Shown: in pieces, positions 8,925 through 18,847 of the stretch
How the letters are laid out: each line of letters opens with the position of its first letter
Numbering within the stretch: the stretch's first letter is position 1
DNA from: Microbacteriaceae bacterium PS02067
Lineage (GTDB): Bacteria; Actinomycetota; Actinomycetes; Actinomycetales; Microbacteriaceae
Assembly (NCBI GenBank): GCA_029960085.1
Contig: JASCPG010000031.1
Coordinates: 1 to 36,391, forward strand
Reading direction: 5' to 3'
DNA: 36,391 bases
Notes under the pieces: generated by a model
What the model saw: the letters and a program-made list of their open reading frames with translations, nothing else
What the model was told of the DNA's origin: nothing
Database searches by the model: none
Program-made: the position numbers and the translations under genes

Positions 8925-8988
8925 CGGAGGGGCGATCTGCCGCACCGGATGCATTCTGCACTGCACCCACACCACGAAGGAGTGACAC

Positions 8989-10263
8989 GTGAACACACGC
9001 GCACTGCGCCGTGTCGGCCTTGTCGCCGGCATTGCCACCACCTCCGCCCTCGTCCTCGCCGGCTGCGCCGGCGGCAGCGGCGGCGGCGCTACGGCCGACC
9101 CGAACGAGAAGGTCGAACTCACCGTCGCGACATTCAACGACTTCGGCTACTCCGACGCCCTGCTCGCGGAGTACACCAAGGAGCACCCGAACGTCACGAT
9201 CGTCCACAACAAGGCGGCGACGTCGAACGACGCGCGTGCCAACTACTTCCAGAAGCTCGGCAAGACCGGCCTCGCCGACATCGAGGCGATCGAGGTCGAC
9301 TGGCTGCCCGAGGTCATGAAGTACTCCGACCTGCTGGCGCCCGTGCCCGCGTCGCTCAAGGACCGCTGGCTCGACTGGAAGGTCAAGGCCGCCACCGACG
9401 CCGACAACAACCTCATCGGCTACGGCACCGACATCGGCCCCGAGGGCGTCTGCTACCGCTCCGACCTGTTCGCCGCGGCAGGCCTGCCCACCGACCGTGA
9501 AGAGGTCGCGAAGCTCCTCAAGGGCGACTGGGCCACCTACTTCTCGGTCGGCGACCAGTACACCAAGGCGACCGGCAAGGCGTTCTTCGACTCCGCCGGC
9601 GGCACGTACCAGGGCATGATCAACCAGGTCGAGGCCGCGTACGAGGACCCGTCCTCGGGCAAGATCGACATCGACCCGCAGGTCGAGAAGATCTACAACC
9701 AGGTGCTGGGCGCCGCGTCGACCCAGTCGGCGCACTTCAGCCAGTGGTCGGACGACTGGTTCGCGGGCCTGTCCAACGGCGCGTTCGCGACGATGCTCTG
9801 CCCGGGCTGGATGCTCGGTGTCATCTCCGGCAACGCCAAGGACGTCAAGGGCTGGGACATCGCGAACGTCTTCCCCGGCGGCGGCGGCAACTGGGGCGGC
9901 TCGTACCTGACGGTCCCGGCGAACGGCAAGCACGTCGCGGCGGCGCAGGAACTCGCCGACTGGCTGACGAGCCCGGAGACGCAGCTCAAGGCCTTCACCA
10001 ACGCCGGCACGTTCCCGAGCCAGGTCGACGCCATGAAGTCGGACACGCTCCTCAGCGCGACCAACGAGTTCTTCAACAACGCCCCGACCGGTCAGATCCT
10101 CACGGATCGCGCCAACGCGGTGACGGTGTCGCCGTTCAAGGGCCAGTTCTACTTCCAGATCAACGACGCGATGCAGAAGGCTCTCACGCGCGTCGAAGAG
10201 GGAACGCAGGACGCGGCCGCCTCGTGGGCCCAGTGGAAGACCGAAGTCGACGCCATCAAGTAA
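8989..10263 (+). CDS. cebE: Cellobiose/cello-oligosaccharide ABC transporter substrate-binding lipoprotein
   Basis: 424 residues. A lipoprotein signal ends in the lipobox LAGC with Cys26, so it is anchored on the outer face of the membrane. The remainder is a family 1 (SBP_bac_1) sugar-binding fold; a FNDFGY stretch follows the first strand, as in CebE-like proteins. It should bind cellobiose or longer cello-oligosaccharides and deliver them to CebF-CebG. The specificity is inferred from the CebR boxes and the gene order. The start is GTG 8989, with AAGGAG (8977-8982) 6 nt upstream. A strong hairpin follows the stop. No ATPase gene is present; in Streptomyces this transporter uses the shared ATPase MsiK encoded elsewhere. 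Confidence 0.9.
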   Translation: MNTRALRRVGLVAGIATTSALVLAGCAGGSGGGATADPNEKVELTVATFNDFGYSDALLAEYTKEHPNVTIVHNKAATSNDARANYFQKLGKTGLADIEAIEVDWLPEVMKYSDLLAPVPASLKDRWLDWKVKAATDADNNLIGYGTDIGPEGVCYRSDLFAAAGLPTDREEVAKLLKGDWATYFSVGDQYTKATGKAFFDSAGGTYQGMINQVEAAYEDPSSGKIDIDPQVEKIYNQVLGAASTQSAHFSQWSDDWFAGLSNGAFATMLCPGWMLGVISGNAKDVKGWDIANVFPGGGGNWGGSYLTVPANGKHVAAAQELADWLTSPETQLKAFTNAGTFPSQVDAMKSDTLLSATNEFFNNAPTGQILTDRANAVTVSPFKGQFYFQINDAMQKALTRVEEGTQDAAASWAQWKTEVDAIK

Positions 10264-10283
10264 GACTCCGGCAGCACAGTGAC

Positions 10284-10315
10284 GACGGGCCCGGGGGACC
10301 CCTCCCGGGCCCGTC
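10284..10315 (+). terminator. Intercistronic hairpin after cebE
   Basis: Perfect 12-bp G/C-rich stem (arms 10284-10295 and 10304-10315: GACGGGCCCGGG/CCCGGGCCCGTC) with an 8-nt loop, 20 nt after the cebE stop and 35 nt before cebF. There is no T-run. Such hairpins after binding-protein genes partly terminate or protect the upstream mRNA, giving more binding protein than permease. Confidence 0.75.
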
Positions 10316-10350
10316 CACTGCCTGAACCCCGAGAATCGAAGGACTGAAGA

Positions 10351-11451
10351 GTGAGCACCGTCACCTCCCCATCACGCCGGTCCGGCGCAGACGCCGCGGC
10401 GAAAACGCCGAAGCGGATCGGCTTCGGCAACAAGCTGAGCTCGTGGGACCTCAAGCTCTCCCCCTACCTCTACATCTCCCCGTTCTTCATCCTCTTCCTG
10501 GTCGTGGGGCTCTTCCCGATCGGGTACACCGCGGTGATCTCCTTCATGGACTGGGATCTCGTCCGCAACTCCGGCACCTTCGTCGGGTTCGACCAGTACG
10601 CGACGGTCATCGCAGACCCGAAGTTCTGGTCGGCGCTGCGCAACACGTTCAGCATCTTCCTGCTGTCCTCGGTGCCGCAGCTGATCGCCGCCGTGTTCAT
10701 CGCGGCCCTGCTCGATCAGAACATCCGCGCCAAGACGTTCTGGCGCATGGGCGTGCTCGTCCCCTACGTGATGGCCCCGGTCGCCGTCGCGCTCATCTTC
10801 TCCAACATGTTCGGCGACCAGTACGGCCTCGTGAACACGTGGCTCGGGAACCTCGGCATCCAGCCGATCATGTGGCACTCGAACACCTTCGCCAGCCACA
10901 TCGCGATCGCCACGATGGTCAACTTCCGCTGGACCGGCTACAACACCCTCATCCTGCTCGCGGCCATGCAGGCGATCCCGCGCGACTACTACGAGGCCGC
11001 GACCGTCGACGGCGCCGGCAAGGTGCGCCAGTTCTTCGCGATCACGATGCCGAGCCTGCGCCCGACCCTCATCTTCGTCATCATCACCTCGACCATCGGC
11101 GGTCTGCAGATCTTCGACGAGCCGCGGATGTACGACCAGACCGGCACCGGCGGTGCCAACAACCAGTGGCTGACGATCTCGCTGTGGCTCTACGACATCG
11201 GCTGGGGCCAGTGGAACCTCGGGCGCGCAGCCGCGCTCGCGTGGATCCTGTTCCTCATCATCCTGGTGATCGGCGTCATCAACCTCTTCATCACGCGCGG
11301 CCTCGTGCGCGACGAGGGGACCCGGAACGCCCTCACCAAGGCGCAGATGCGCGCCGCGCGAAAGGATGCCAAGGCGCAGGTCGCGGCCGACCGTGCGCGG
11401 CACGCCACGTCGCCGAGAGCCGCCGACACGACCAAGGAGGTGGCGCGATGA
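10351..11451 (+). CDS. cebF: Cellobiose ABC transporter permease (CebF-type, MalF-like)
   Basis: 366 residues with about six membrane segments. The first (about residues 42-62) follows a 35-residue charged cytoplasmic N terminus. The EAA loop that contacts the ATPase starts at E215 (EAATVDGAGKVRQFF) and ends in a MPSLRP motif, typical of binding-protein-dependent sugar permeases. The C-terminal ~55 residues are a basic, Ala-rich cytoplasmic tail. The start is GTG 10351, with GAAGGA 7 nt upstream. The stop overlaps the next permease start (ATGA), so the two are co-translated and should form a heterodimer. The NWGQW-rich loop near residue 290 is typical of this group. Confidence 0.9.
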   Translation: MSTVTSPSRRSGADAAAKTPKRIGFGNKLSSWDLKLSPYLYISPFFILFLVVGLFPIGYTAVISFMDWDLVRNSGTFVGFDQYATVIADPKFWSALRNTFSIFLLSSVPQLIAAVFIAALLDQNIRAKTFWRMGVLVPYVMAPVAVALIFSNMFGDQYGLVNTWLGNLGIQPIMWHSNTFASHIAIATMVNFRWTGYNTLILLAAMQAIPRDYYEAATVDGAGKVRQFFAITMPSLRPTLIFVIITSTIGGLQIFDEPRMYDQTGTGGANNQWLTISLWLYDIGWGQWNLGRAAALAWILFLIILVIGVINLFITRGLVRDEGTRNALTKAQMRAARKDAKAQVAADRARHATSPRAADTTKEVAR

Positions 11452-12344
11452 GCGCTCTCGACCAACGCCCCGTCGTCACCGGCGACGCCCCCGCGGTGAG
11501 CAAGCGGACCCGCCACGTCAAGGGCACCCGCCCCAGCTGGTTCGTGTACGCGTGCCTCGGCGTCGTGCTCGTCGCGAGCATGTTCCCGTTCTACTGGTCG
11601 CTGCTCATCGGGTCGGGCGACTCCTACACGATCCGCGACCCCAACATGTCGTGGATCCCCGGCGGCAACTTCTTCGCCAACGCCGCGAAGGTCGTGAACG
11701 ACCCCGCCGTGAACTTCTGGGTCGCGCTGTGGAACTCGATCCTCAGCTCGGGCCTCATCGCCCTGTCGGTCGTCTTCTTCTCGACTCTCGCCGGCTGGGC
11801 CTTCGCGAAGCTGAAGTTCAAGGGGTCGAGCTGGCTCCTCGTCTTCGTCATCGCGACGATGGCCGTGCCGACCCAGCTGGGCGTCGTGCCGCTCTACATC
11901 CTGTTCAGCGACCTCGGCTGGACGGGGCAGCTCGGCGCGATCATCGTGCCCGCGCTCGTCAGCGCCTTCGGCGTGTTCTGGATGACGCAGTACATCCGTC
12001 AGGCCGTGCCGGACGAGCTCATCGAGGCCGCCCGCGTCGACGGGGCGAGCTCGTTCCGCACCTTCCTCACGGTCGGCGTGCCGGCGGCGCGCCCGGCGGC
12101 GGCGATGCTGGGCCTGTTCACCTTCGTGTCGGCCTGGAACAACTTCTTCTGGCCGTTCATCGTGCTCGACCGGCAGAACCCGACGCTGCCCGTGGCGCTG
12201 TCCCTCCTCCAGTCGAACTACTTCGTCGATTACTCGATCGTGCTCGCCGGCGTGCTCCTGGCCACCGTGCCGCTGCTGATCCTGTTCATCTTCACCGGCA
12301 AACAGCTCGTCACCGGCATCATGCAGGGTGCGGTCAAGGGCTGA
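11448..12344 (+). CDS. cebG: Cellobiose ABC transporter permease (CebG-type, MalG-like)
   Basis: 298 residues, six predicted membrane segments. The EAA loop starts at E193 (EAARVDGASSFRTFL) followed by VPAARP. It forms the second half of the membrane channel with the preceding permease. The start is ATG 11448, with a strong AAGGAGG (11434-11440) located inside the end of cebF and a 4-bp overlap with that gene. The stop is 27 nt before the beta-glucosidase gene, so the four genes read as one operon. Sugar specificity is inferred from the CebR boxes upstream. Confidence 0.9.
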   Translation: MSALDQRPVVTGDAPAVSKRTRHVKGTRPSWFVYACLGVVLVASMFPFYWSLLIGSGDSYTIRDPNMSWIPGGNFFANAAKVVNDPAVNFWVALWNSILSSGLIALSVVFFSTLAGWAFAKLKFKGSSWLLVFVIATMAVPTQLGVVPLYILFSDLGWTGQLGAIIVPALVSAFGVFWMTQYIRQAVPDELIEAARVDGASSFRTFLTVGVPAARPAAAMLGLFTFVSAWNNFFWPFIVLDRQNPTLPVALSLLQSNYFVDYSIVLAGVLLATVPLLILFIFTGKQLVTGIMQGAVKG

Positions 12345-12371
12345 GGCCCGCCGCACCCCGGAAGGACTCTC

Positions 12372-13844
<1,473 letters not shown>

Positions 13845-13854
13845 GTACCACCCC

Positions 13855-14868
13855 GTGACCATCGACACGCCGCGGGCGACGGCGACGATCGAAGAGGTCG
13901 CGGCAGCCGCCGGGGTCTCCCGTTCCACCGTGTCGCGTGTCGTGAACGGCTCGACGGCGGTGAGCCCCGCCGCGCTGGATGCCGTCCAACGCGCCATCGC
14001 CGAGCTCAACTACGTGCCCAACCGTGCCGCGCGCTCCCTCGCGAGCCGCGCCACCATGGCGATCGCGCTCGTCGTCCCCGAGGACACCACGCGCTTCTTC
14101 GGCGACCCGTTCTTCGCCGCGGTCGTCTCGGGCATCAATGCGCGGCTGAGCCGGTCGGATTACGTGCTGAACCTGATCATCGCGAGCGATGACCCCCGCG
14201 ACAAGACCGCGGCCTACGTGCGCAGCGGCGCCGTGGACGGGGCCGTCGTCGTCTCCCACCACACGAGCGACACCTTCATCGACCGGATCGCGGCATCGGT
14301 GCCCGTCGTCTACGGCGGTCGCCCCACGCGCGAGCGCGAGGACGACTACTACGTCGACGTCGACAACGTGGCCGGTGCTCGCCGCGGCACGGCGTACCTG
14401 ATCGAGCGCGGCTACCGGCGGATCGCCAACATCTCCGGACCCGTCAGCATGCCCGCCGGCGTCGACCGCGTCGACGGCTTCCGTGCCGCGATGGCGGATG
14501 CCGGTCTCGAGCCCGGTCCGATCGAGGACGGCAACTTCACGGCCGACGGCGGCTCCGCCGCGATGCAGCGGCTCCTCGACTCGGGTGCGCCCTTCGACGC
14601 CCTCTTCATCGCGAGCGATCTCATGGCCCGAGGCGCGCTCGCCGTGCTCGGGCGCGCGGGCATCCGTGTTCCCGAGGACGTCGCGATCATGGGCTTCGAC
14701 GACTCGCCCGTCGCCGTCGCCGTGCAGCCGAACCTCACGACGATGCGTCAGCCGTCGCACGAGCAGGGGGAGAGGATGGCCGACGTGCTGCTCCAGCTCC
14801 TCGCCGGTGGGCGGCCCGATCACGTGACCGTGCTCGAGACCCAGCTGGTCGTCCGCGACTCGGCCTGA
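13855..14868 (+). CDS. cebR: LacI-family repressor, CebR-type
   Basis: 337 residues. The N-terminal LacI helix-turn-helix and hinge (about 8-58) reads IEEVAAAAGVSRSTVSRVVNGS, then NYVPNRAARSL. A periplasmic-binding-protein-like ligand domain follows, containing the DALFIASDLMARGAL and DVAIMGFDDSPVA motifs. It should bind the three 14-bp boxes upstream of cebE and release them when a cello-oligosaccharide (cellobiose in Streptomyces) binds. Unlike Streptomyces, where cebR is divergent, here it is the last gene on the same strand, 10 bp after the beta-glucosidase, so it may be co-transcribed and give negative feedback. The start is GTG 13855; the Shine-Dalgarno is weak. The stop codon sits in the loop of a terminator. 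Confidence 0.9.
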   Translation: MTIDTPRATATIEEVAAAAGVSRSTVSRVVNGSTAVSPAALDAVQRAIAELNYVPNRAARSLASRATMAIALVVPEDTTRFFGDPFFAAVVSGINARLSRSDYVLNLIIASDDPRDKTAAYVRSGAVDGAVVVSHHTSDTFIDRIAASVPVVYGGRPTREREDDYYVDVDNVAGARRGTAYLIERGYRRIANISGPVSMPAGVDRVDGFRAAMADAGLEPGPIEDGNFTADGGSAAMQRLLDSGAPFDALFIASDLMARGALAVLGRAGIRVPEDVAIMGFDDSPVAVAVQPNLTTMRQPSHEQGERMADVLLQLLAGGRPDHVTVLETQLVVRDSA

Positions 14869-14884
14869 CGCGGCCGAGTCGCGG
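14853..14884. terminator. Bidirectional terminator between cebR and uraA
   Basis: Perfect 13-bp stem (14853-14865 with 14872-14884) and a 6-nt loop that contains the cebR stop codon. It lies between two convergent genes and can serve both strands. The last cebR codons form the left arm. Confidence 0.85.
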
Positions 14885-14890
14885 AGTCGC

Positions 14891-16231
14891 TTACTCCGGG
14901 TCGCCGCCCAGCTGACCGATCGGGACGATCGGACCGCCGTCGTCGGCACCGGTCTTGCGTGCCCGCGCGATGGCGTTGCCCACGTGGTAGATGAGGAGCG
15001 CCGCGACGGTGCCGAGCACGATCGCGCCGAAGCTCAGCGTGCCGAGGTTCATCGTGAAGCCCGCGATCGCGATCACGAACGAGACGGCCACGGTGTACTG
15101 GTTCACGGGGCGCGAGAAGTCGACCTGGTTGTCGACCCAGATCTTCATGCCGATGACGCCGATGAGGCCGTACAGGGCGGTCGTCACGCCGCCGAGCACG
15201 CCGAGGGGCATCGCGAAGATGACGGCGCCGACCTTCGGTGAGAAGGCGAGCAGGATCGCGACGGCACCGGCCACCCAGTACGCGGCCGTCGAGTAGACGC
15301 GGGTCGCCGCCATGACGCCGATGTTCTCGCCGTAGGTCGTCGTGCCCGAGCCGCCGCCGAGGCCGGCGATGGTCGTCGCGACGCCGTCGGCGAGGAGCGC
15401 ACGCCCGGTGTGGCGGTTGATCGAGGGGTCGCCCGTCATCGTCGCGACGCCGCGCACGTGCCCGACGTTCTCTGCGATGAGCACGAGGATGACGGGGAGG
15501 AACATCGGCAGCATCGCCCAGGCCTGCGGGTCGCCGAAGGCGGGGAAGTGGAACGTGGGCAGGCCGATCCAGTCGGCGCTCTCGACGCCGGTCCAGTCCA
15601 CGCGGCCCATGAGCGCCGCCACGACGTAGCCGACGATCACGCCGAGGAAGATCGAGACACGGCCGAGGAAGCCGCGGAACAGCACGGCGAACAGGATGCA
15701 CGCGACCAGCGTGATCGTGCCGAGCAGCGCATCGGTCTGGAAGTTGTTCCACGCCGCCGGGGCGAGGTTCAGACCGATGAGGGCGACGATCGCGCCCGAG
15801 ACGACGGGCGGCATGAGCTTTTCGATCCATCCCGTGCCGGTCGCCTGGACGAGCATGCCGACCCCCGCGAGCAGGATGCCGACGACGACGACGCCGAGCA
15901 GCGCCTGCCCGATCTGCTCGCCGGTCTCGAGCGACTTGCCGCTGTTGAAGGCCTGGATCGGGGCGATGAACGCGAACGAGGAGCCCAGGTAGCTCGGGAG
16001 CTTGTTGCGGGTGAGGAGGAGGAAGACGATCGTGCCGACGCCCGAGAAGAGGAGCGTCGTCGACACCGGGAAGCCGGTGAGGAGGGGAACGAGGAACGTC
16101 GCGCCGAACATCGCCACGACGTGCTGCGCGCCGATCGCGATCGTCGCGGGCCACGCGAGACGCTCGGTGGGCGCGACGACGGCGCCGGGTTCGACGGTGC
16201 GGCCGTCTCCGTGTTGGGTCCAGATGGGCAT
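14891..16231 (-). CDS. uraA: NCS2-family uracil/xanthine permease (UraA-type)
   Basis: 446 residues, an integral membrane nucleobase:proton symporter with the 7+7 inverted-repeat fold of NCS2. The two key glutamates of UraA are visible in AENVGHV (E254) and ENIGVMAATRVY (E302). The early QHVVAMFGATFLVP and SSFAFIAP motifs are also family-typical. Uracil is the likely substrate from overall similarity to UraA/PyrP; xanthine or other purines cannot be excluded. The start is ATG 16231, with GGAG 7 nt upstream. No PyrR-type attenuator was recognised in the ~85-nt leader region. A dyad overlaps the likely -10 at 16283-16297. Confidence 0.88.
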   Translation of the reverse strand: MPIWTQHGDGRTVEPGAVVAPTERLAWPATIAIGAQHVVAMFGATFLVPLLTGFPVSTTLLFSGVGTIVFLLLTRNKLPSYLGSSFAFIAPIQAFNSGKSLETGEQIGQALLGVVVVGILLAGVGMLVQATGTGWIEKLMPPVVSGAIVALIGLNLAPAAWNNFQTDALLGTITLVACILFAVLFRGFLGRVSIFLGVIVGYVVAALMGRVDWTGVESADWIGLPTFHFPAFGDPQAWAMLPMFLPVILVLIAENVGHVRGVATMTGDPSINRHTGRALLADGVATTIAGLGGGSGTTTYGENIGVMAATRVYSTAAYWVAGAVAILLAFSPKVGAVIFAMPLGVLGGVTTALYGLIGVIGMKIWVDNQVDFSRPVNQYTVAVSFVIAIAGFTMNLGTLSFGAIVLGTVAALLIYHVGNAIARARKTGADDGGPIVPIGQLGGDPE

Positions 16232-16282
16232 GCGGGCGCTCCTCGAAGGGTCGTGCGACAGGCGGGGGATGTCGGCCTGTGG

Positions 16283-16297
16283 CCCAGACTATCTGGG
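16283..16297 (-). promoter_or_regulatory. uraA -10 inside a dyad
   Basis: CCCAGA-cta-TCTGGG is symmetric with 6-bp perfect arms. On the minus strand its centre gives TAGTCT, a good -10, about 52 nt before the uraA start. A dyad that covers the -10 is a natural repressor site. No convincing -35 was seen. Confidence 0.45.
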
Positions 16298-16314
16298 AGA
16301 ACGCTGGGAGAGCG

Positions 16315-17502
16315 TCACTCCTCCGGCGAGGCGGGGTCGGCGAGGTGCCACGCGGTCACCGCGACCGTGCCGCCCTCGACGATGTCCGCATCGACCGGCT
16401 TCGACCCGCGCGTCTCGCCGGGGAGAGTCGCCCCCCAGATCGTTCGTGCGACCAGGACGCCGTGCGTCGACGCGGCATCCCACCCGATGATCGCGCGCGC
16501 GGATCGGCCCGGGGGAATCGTGATCCGCGACGGGCCGGGGTCGCTGCCCATGAAGGAGCCGCCGTGCTCCACCGTCACCGCGAGGAGGTGGCCGTTCTGG
16601 TCGCCGAACGCGATGTCGGGGTAGCCCTCGATGACGCACGGCGCCTCCGAGAAGTTCATCAGCTCGAGCGGCAGCGCGCGGTGGCCGGTCGCTCCGTCGA
16701 CGTCGTGGATGAGCATCATGGCGCGGTCGGGCGTACAGGCATCCGTGCCGGTGATGCCGCCGCCGTCGACCCGCTCGGGCACCGCGTCACCCGGAGCCTC
16801 GGGATCGGGCCGCAGCGACCCGTCGGCGGGTGCGGGCTGGGTCTCCTCCGCGTCGGCGCGCACCTGTGCCTGAGCCGCCTCGTTCCCGGCGAGGTGCACG
16901 GAGCCGAGCAGCATGAGGGACACGACGGCGACGCCGACGGCGATCAGCGCACCGCCCGTGGTGCTCGGGCCGCGCCCGGGTGCCACGGCCCCGGACTCGG
17001 GTGCGACGGGGAGTCCGGCAACGGGAGTGGCGGTGTGCCGGGCCAGGCGGTGCGCGACGAGGGCCGGGATCCACCCGTAGAGGAGCCCCCAGTAGGCACC
17101 GGAGGCCGCGCGTGAGCCGAGGTCGACGGCCCACAGCGCCCACCCGTGCGTGAAGAGCGTGCCGAAGACGAGTACCGCGTCGACGGTCATCCCGACGACG
17201 GCGCCGGCGGCCACCGCGGCGAGCCACGTCCGGGCGGCGACCGCGCCCCCGGTGCTCGCCGCCGGAACGACGCGCAGGATCGCGGCGTGCACGGCCGCGG
17301 CGGCGAGCGCGCCCACCAGCGGCAGCAGCAACGGCCAGGGAGCAGGCCACGACCACATGAACGGGGTCCCGCCGGTCGGGAGGACCGCCTGCTGCACACG
17401 CGCCAGCGGTGTCGAGCCGATCGCGGCGGCGATCAACGCGGTCGCGAGCCACAGCGCACCGACCGTCCCGCTCACGAGGCCGCGGCGCACACCGTCGCGC
17501 AT
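16315..17502 (-). CDS. Membrane protein with C-terminal DUF4232 domain
   Basis: 395 residues. About five hydrophobic segments occupy the first ~210 residues (near 8-30, 50-75, 88-112, 130-150 and 185-205). The C-terminal ~150 residues, outside the membrane, match DUF4232: two Cys at ACTPDRA and APCVIEGYPDIAF, then a GPSRITIPPGRSARAIIGW strand pattern. DUF4232 is common in actinobacterial lipoproteins and exported proteins, with no proven role. The start is ATG 17502, a single base after the purC stop at 17504, so it is probably co-transcribed with purC although its function looks unrelated. Convergent or near neighbours give no further clue. Confidence 0.75.
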   Translation of the reverse strand: MRDGVRRGLVSGTVGALWLATALIAAAIGSTPLARVQQAVLPTGGTPFMWSWPAPWPLLLPLVGALAAAAVHAAILRVVPAASTGGAVAARTWLAAVAAGAVVGMTVDAVLVFGTLFTHGWALWAVDLGSRAASGAYWGLLYGWIPALVAHRLARHTATPVAGLPVAPESGAVAPGRGPSTTGGALIAVGVAVVSLMLLGSVHLAGNEAAQAQVRADAEETQPAPADGSLRPDPEAPGDAVPERVDGGGITGTDACTPDRAMMLIHDVDGATGHRALPLELMNFSEAPCVIEGYPDIAFGDQNGHLLAVTVEHGGSFMGSDPGPSRITIPPGRSARAIIGWDAASTHGVLVARTIWGATLPGETRGSKPVDADIVEGGTVAVTAWHLADPASPEE

Positions 17503-17503
17503 G

Positions 17504-18442
17504 TCAGCCCGCCGTCGCGGTCTCGTCGCGCGTCAGCTTCTCGAGCAGCTCGCGATACTTCGCCGCGGTGCGGTCGACGATCTCGGCGGGAAGCTCGGGC
17601 GGCGTGCCGGCGCCGTCCCAGTTCGCGGCGAGCCAATCGCGGACGATCTGCTTGTCGAAGCTCGCCATCCGTTCGGCGGGTGTCGTGCCGGATGCCCACG
17701 CCGCGGCATCCCAGTACCGCGACGAGTCGCTCGTGAGCACCTCGTCGGCGAGGGTCAGCGTGCCCGCGGCATCCACCCCGAACTCGAACTTCGTGTCGGC
17801 GAGGATGAGCCCGTGCGCCTCGGCGACCGCGGCCGCGCGGCGGTAGATCTCCAGCGACGCGTCGCGCAGCTCTGCGGCACGTTCGGCGCCCACGAGCTCG
17901 ACCGCGCGGGCGAACGAGATGTTCTCGTCGTGCTCGCCCATCGGCGCCTTGTACGCCGGGGTGAACAGCGGCTCGGGCAGCCGGTCGCCGTCTTCGAGGC
18001 CCGCCGGCAGCGGGATGCCGCAGACCGTGCCCTCGGCGCGGTACTCCTTCCAGCCGGAGCCGGTGAGGTAGCCGCGGACGACGCACTCGATCGGGAGCAT
18101 GTCGAGGGACCGGACGACCATCGCGCGGTCCGCGACGGCGGCAGGCGGCGCCTCGCCGGTCAGGTGGTTCGCGATCGCGCGACTCCCGTCGTCGCCGGCG
18201 AGCTGGTCGAACCACCACTGGCTGAGCGCCGTGAGAAGCGCCCCCTTGGCGGGGATGCCGGGGGAGAGAACATGGTCGAACGCGCTCACCCGGTCGCTCG
18301 CGACCACGAGCATCCGCCCGTCGGGGGCGTCGGCGGCTGTGCCGTCCGCGCTCGGCGCGGTGGGGGCGGGGCGGTAGAGGTCCCGCACCTTCCCCGAGTA
18401 GACGTGGGTCCAGCCGGGCAGGTCGAGGGGTGCGTCCGTCAC
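17504..18442 (-). CDS. purC: Phosphoribosylaminoimidazole-succinocarboxamide synthase
   Basis: 312 residues, SAICAR synthetase: joins aspartate to CAIR with ATP in de novo purine synthesis. The N-terminal HVYSGKVRDLY nucleotide-binding strand (about 13-23), signature 1 LPIECVVRGYLTGSGW and signature 2 LILADTKFEFG are all present. The frame is open to 18556, but the family start is GTG 18442, supported by a GATAAT -10 just 6 nt upstream (leaderless). First gene of a likely purC-DUF4232 pair; the TfoX-like gene lies 13 bp upstream on the same strand. Confidence 0.96.
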   Translation of the reverse strand: MTDAPLDLPGWTHVYSGKVRDLYRPAPTAPSADGTAADAPDGRMLVVASDRVSAFDHVLSPGIPAKGALLTALSQWWFDQLAGDDGSRAIANHLTGEAPPAAVADRAMVVRSLDMLPIECVVRGYLTGSGWKEYRAEGTVCGIPLPAGLEDGDRLPEPLFTPAYKAPMGEHDENISFARAVELVGAERAAELRDASLEIYRRAAAVAEAHGLILADTKFEFGVDAAGTLTLADEVLTSDSSRYWDAAAWASGTTPAERMASFDKQIVRDWLAANWDGAGTPPELPAEIVDRTAAKYRELLEKLTRDETATAG

Positions 18443-18448
18443 GTGTCC

Positions 18449-18454
18449 ATTATC
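18449..18454 (-). promoter_or_regulatory. Leaderless -10 of purC
   Basis: GATAAT on the minus strand, 6 nt before GTG 18442. It also overlaps the end of the upstream region of the TfoX-like gene, so purC can be expressed on its own. Confidence 0.55.
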
Positions 18455-18455
18455 G

Positions 18456-18779
18456 TCACGGCGTGATCTCGTCGACGAACGCGAACGCCTCGGCGACGAC
18501 CTCGTGCCAGAGGTCCGAGGCATCCGCGCCGACGACCACCCACTCGCGCATCGCACGCTCGCGGATGACCATCCGCTCGGCGCGGCCGGTCGCCTCGAGT
18601 TCGCTCACGCGCTGTTCGGGGAGCTTCGCGATGAGGCCCTCCCGCCAGCCCAGGAACGCGAACACCTTGCCGCGGATGCGCAGGCCCTGACTGCCGAACA
18701 TCGGGCCGATGTCGACGCCGGGGCGGACGAGGTATTCGGCGCTGATGTCGTCGTAGATCGCGCGGGGTGAGTGCGTCAT
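18456..18779 (-). CDS. TfoX N-terminal-domain-like protein
   Basis: 107 residues. The core MFGSQGLRIRGKVFAFLGWREGLIAKLP resembles the TfoX/Sxy N-terminal domain (MFGG..., a glycine turn, then a strand ending in a Leu-Lys motif). The C-terminal TfoX domain is missing. In proteobacteria TfoX/Sxy promotes competence genes; stand-alone N-terminal-domain proteins in actinobacteria have no known role, so no function is claimed. The start is ATG 18779, with TAGCCT 6 nt upstream (leaderless). It is divergent from the PadR gene with a 68-bp gap. Confidence 0.7.
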   Translation of the reverse strand: MTHSPRAIYDDISAEYLVRPGVDIGPMFGSQGLRIRGKVFAFLGWREGLIAKLPEQRVSELEATGRAERMVIRERAMREWVVVGADASDLWHEVVAEAFAFVDEITP

Positions 18780-18785
18780 GCCGTG

Positions 18786-18791
18786 AGGCTA
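18786..18791 (-). promoter_or_regulatory. Leaderless -10 of the TfoX-like gene
   Basis: TAGCCT on the minus strand, 6 nt before ATG 18779. Confidence 0.45.
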
Positions 18792-18809
18792 CCCGTCACC
18801 GTGAAAAAT

Positions 18810-18830
18810 ATGTATAGTCCACATGGACTA
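18810..18830 (+). promoter_or_regulatory. PadR promoter with overlapping dyad operator
   Basis: TAGTCCA-ca-TGGACTA (18815-18830), perfect 7-bp arms, overlaps a good -10 TATAGT (18813-18818). The same segment has ATGT (18810-18813) and ACAT (18821-18824), the half-sites known for PadR proteins. Autoregulation of the PadR-efflux operon is the simple reading. Confidence 0.65.
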
Positions 18831-18847
18831 ATCGAACCGGAGTAATC

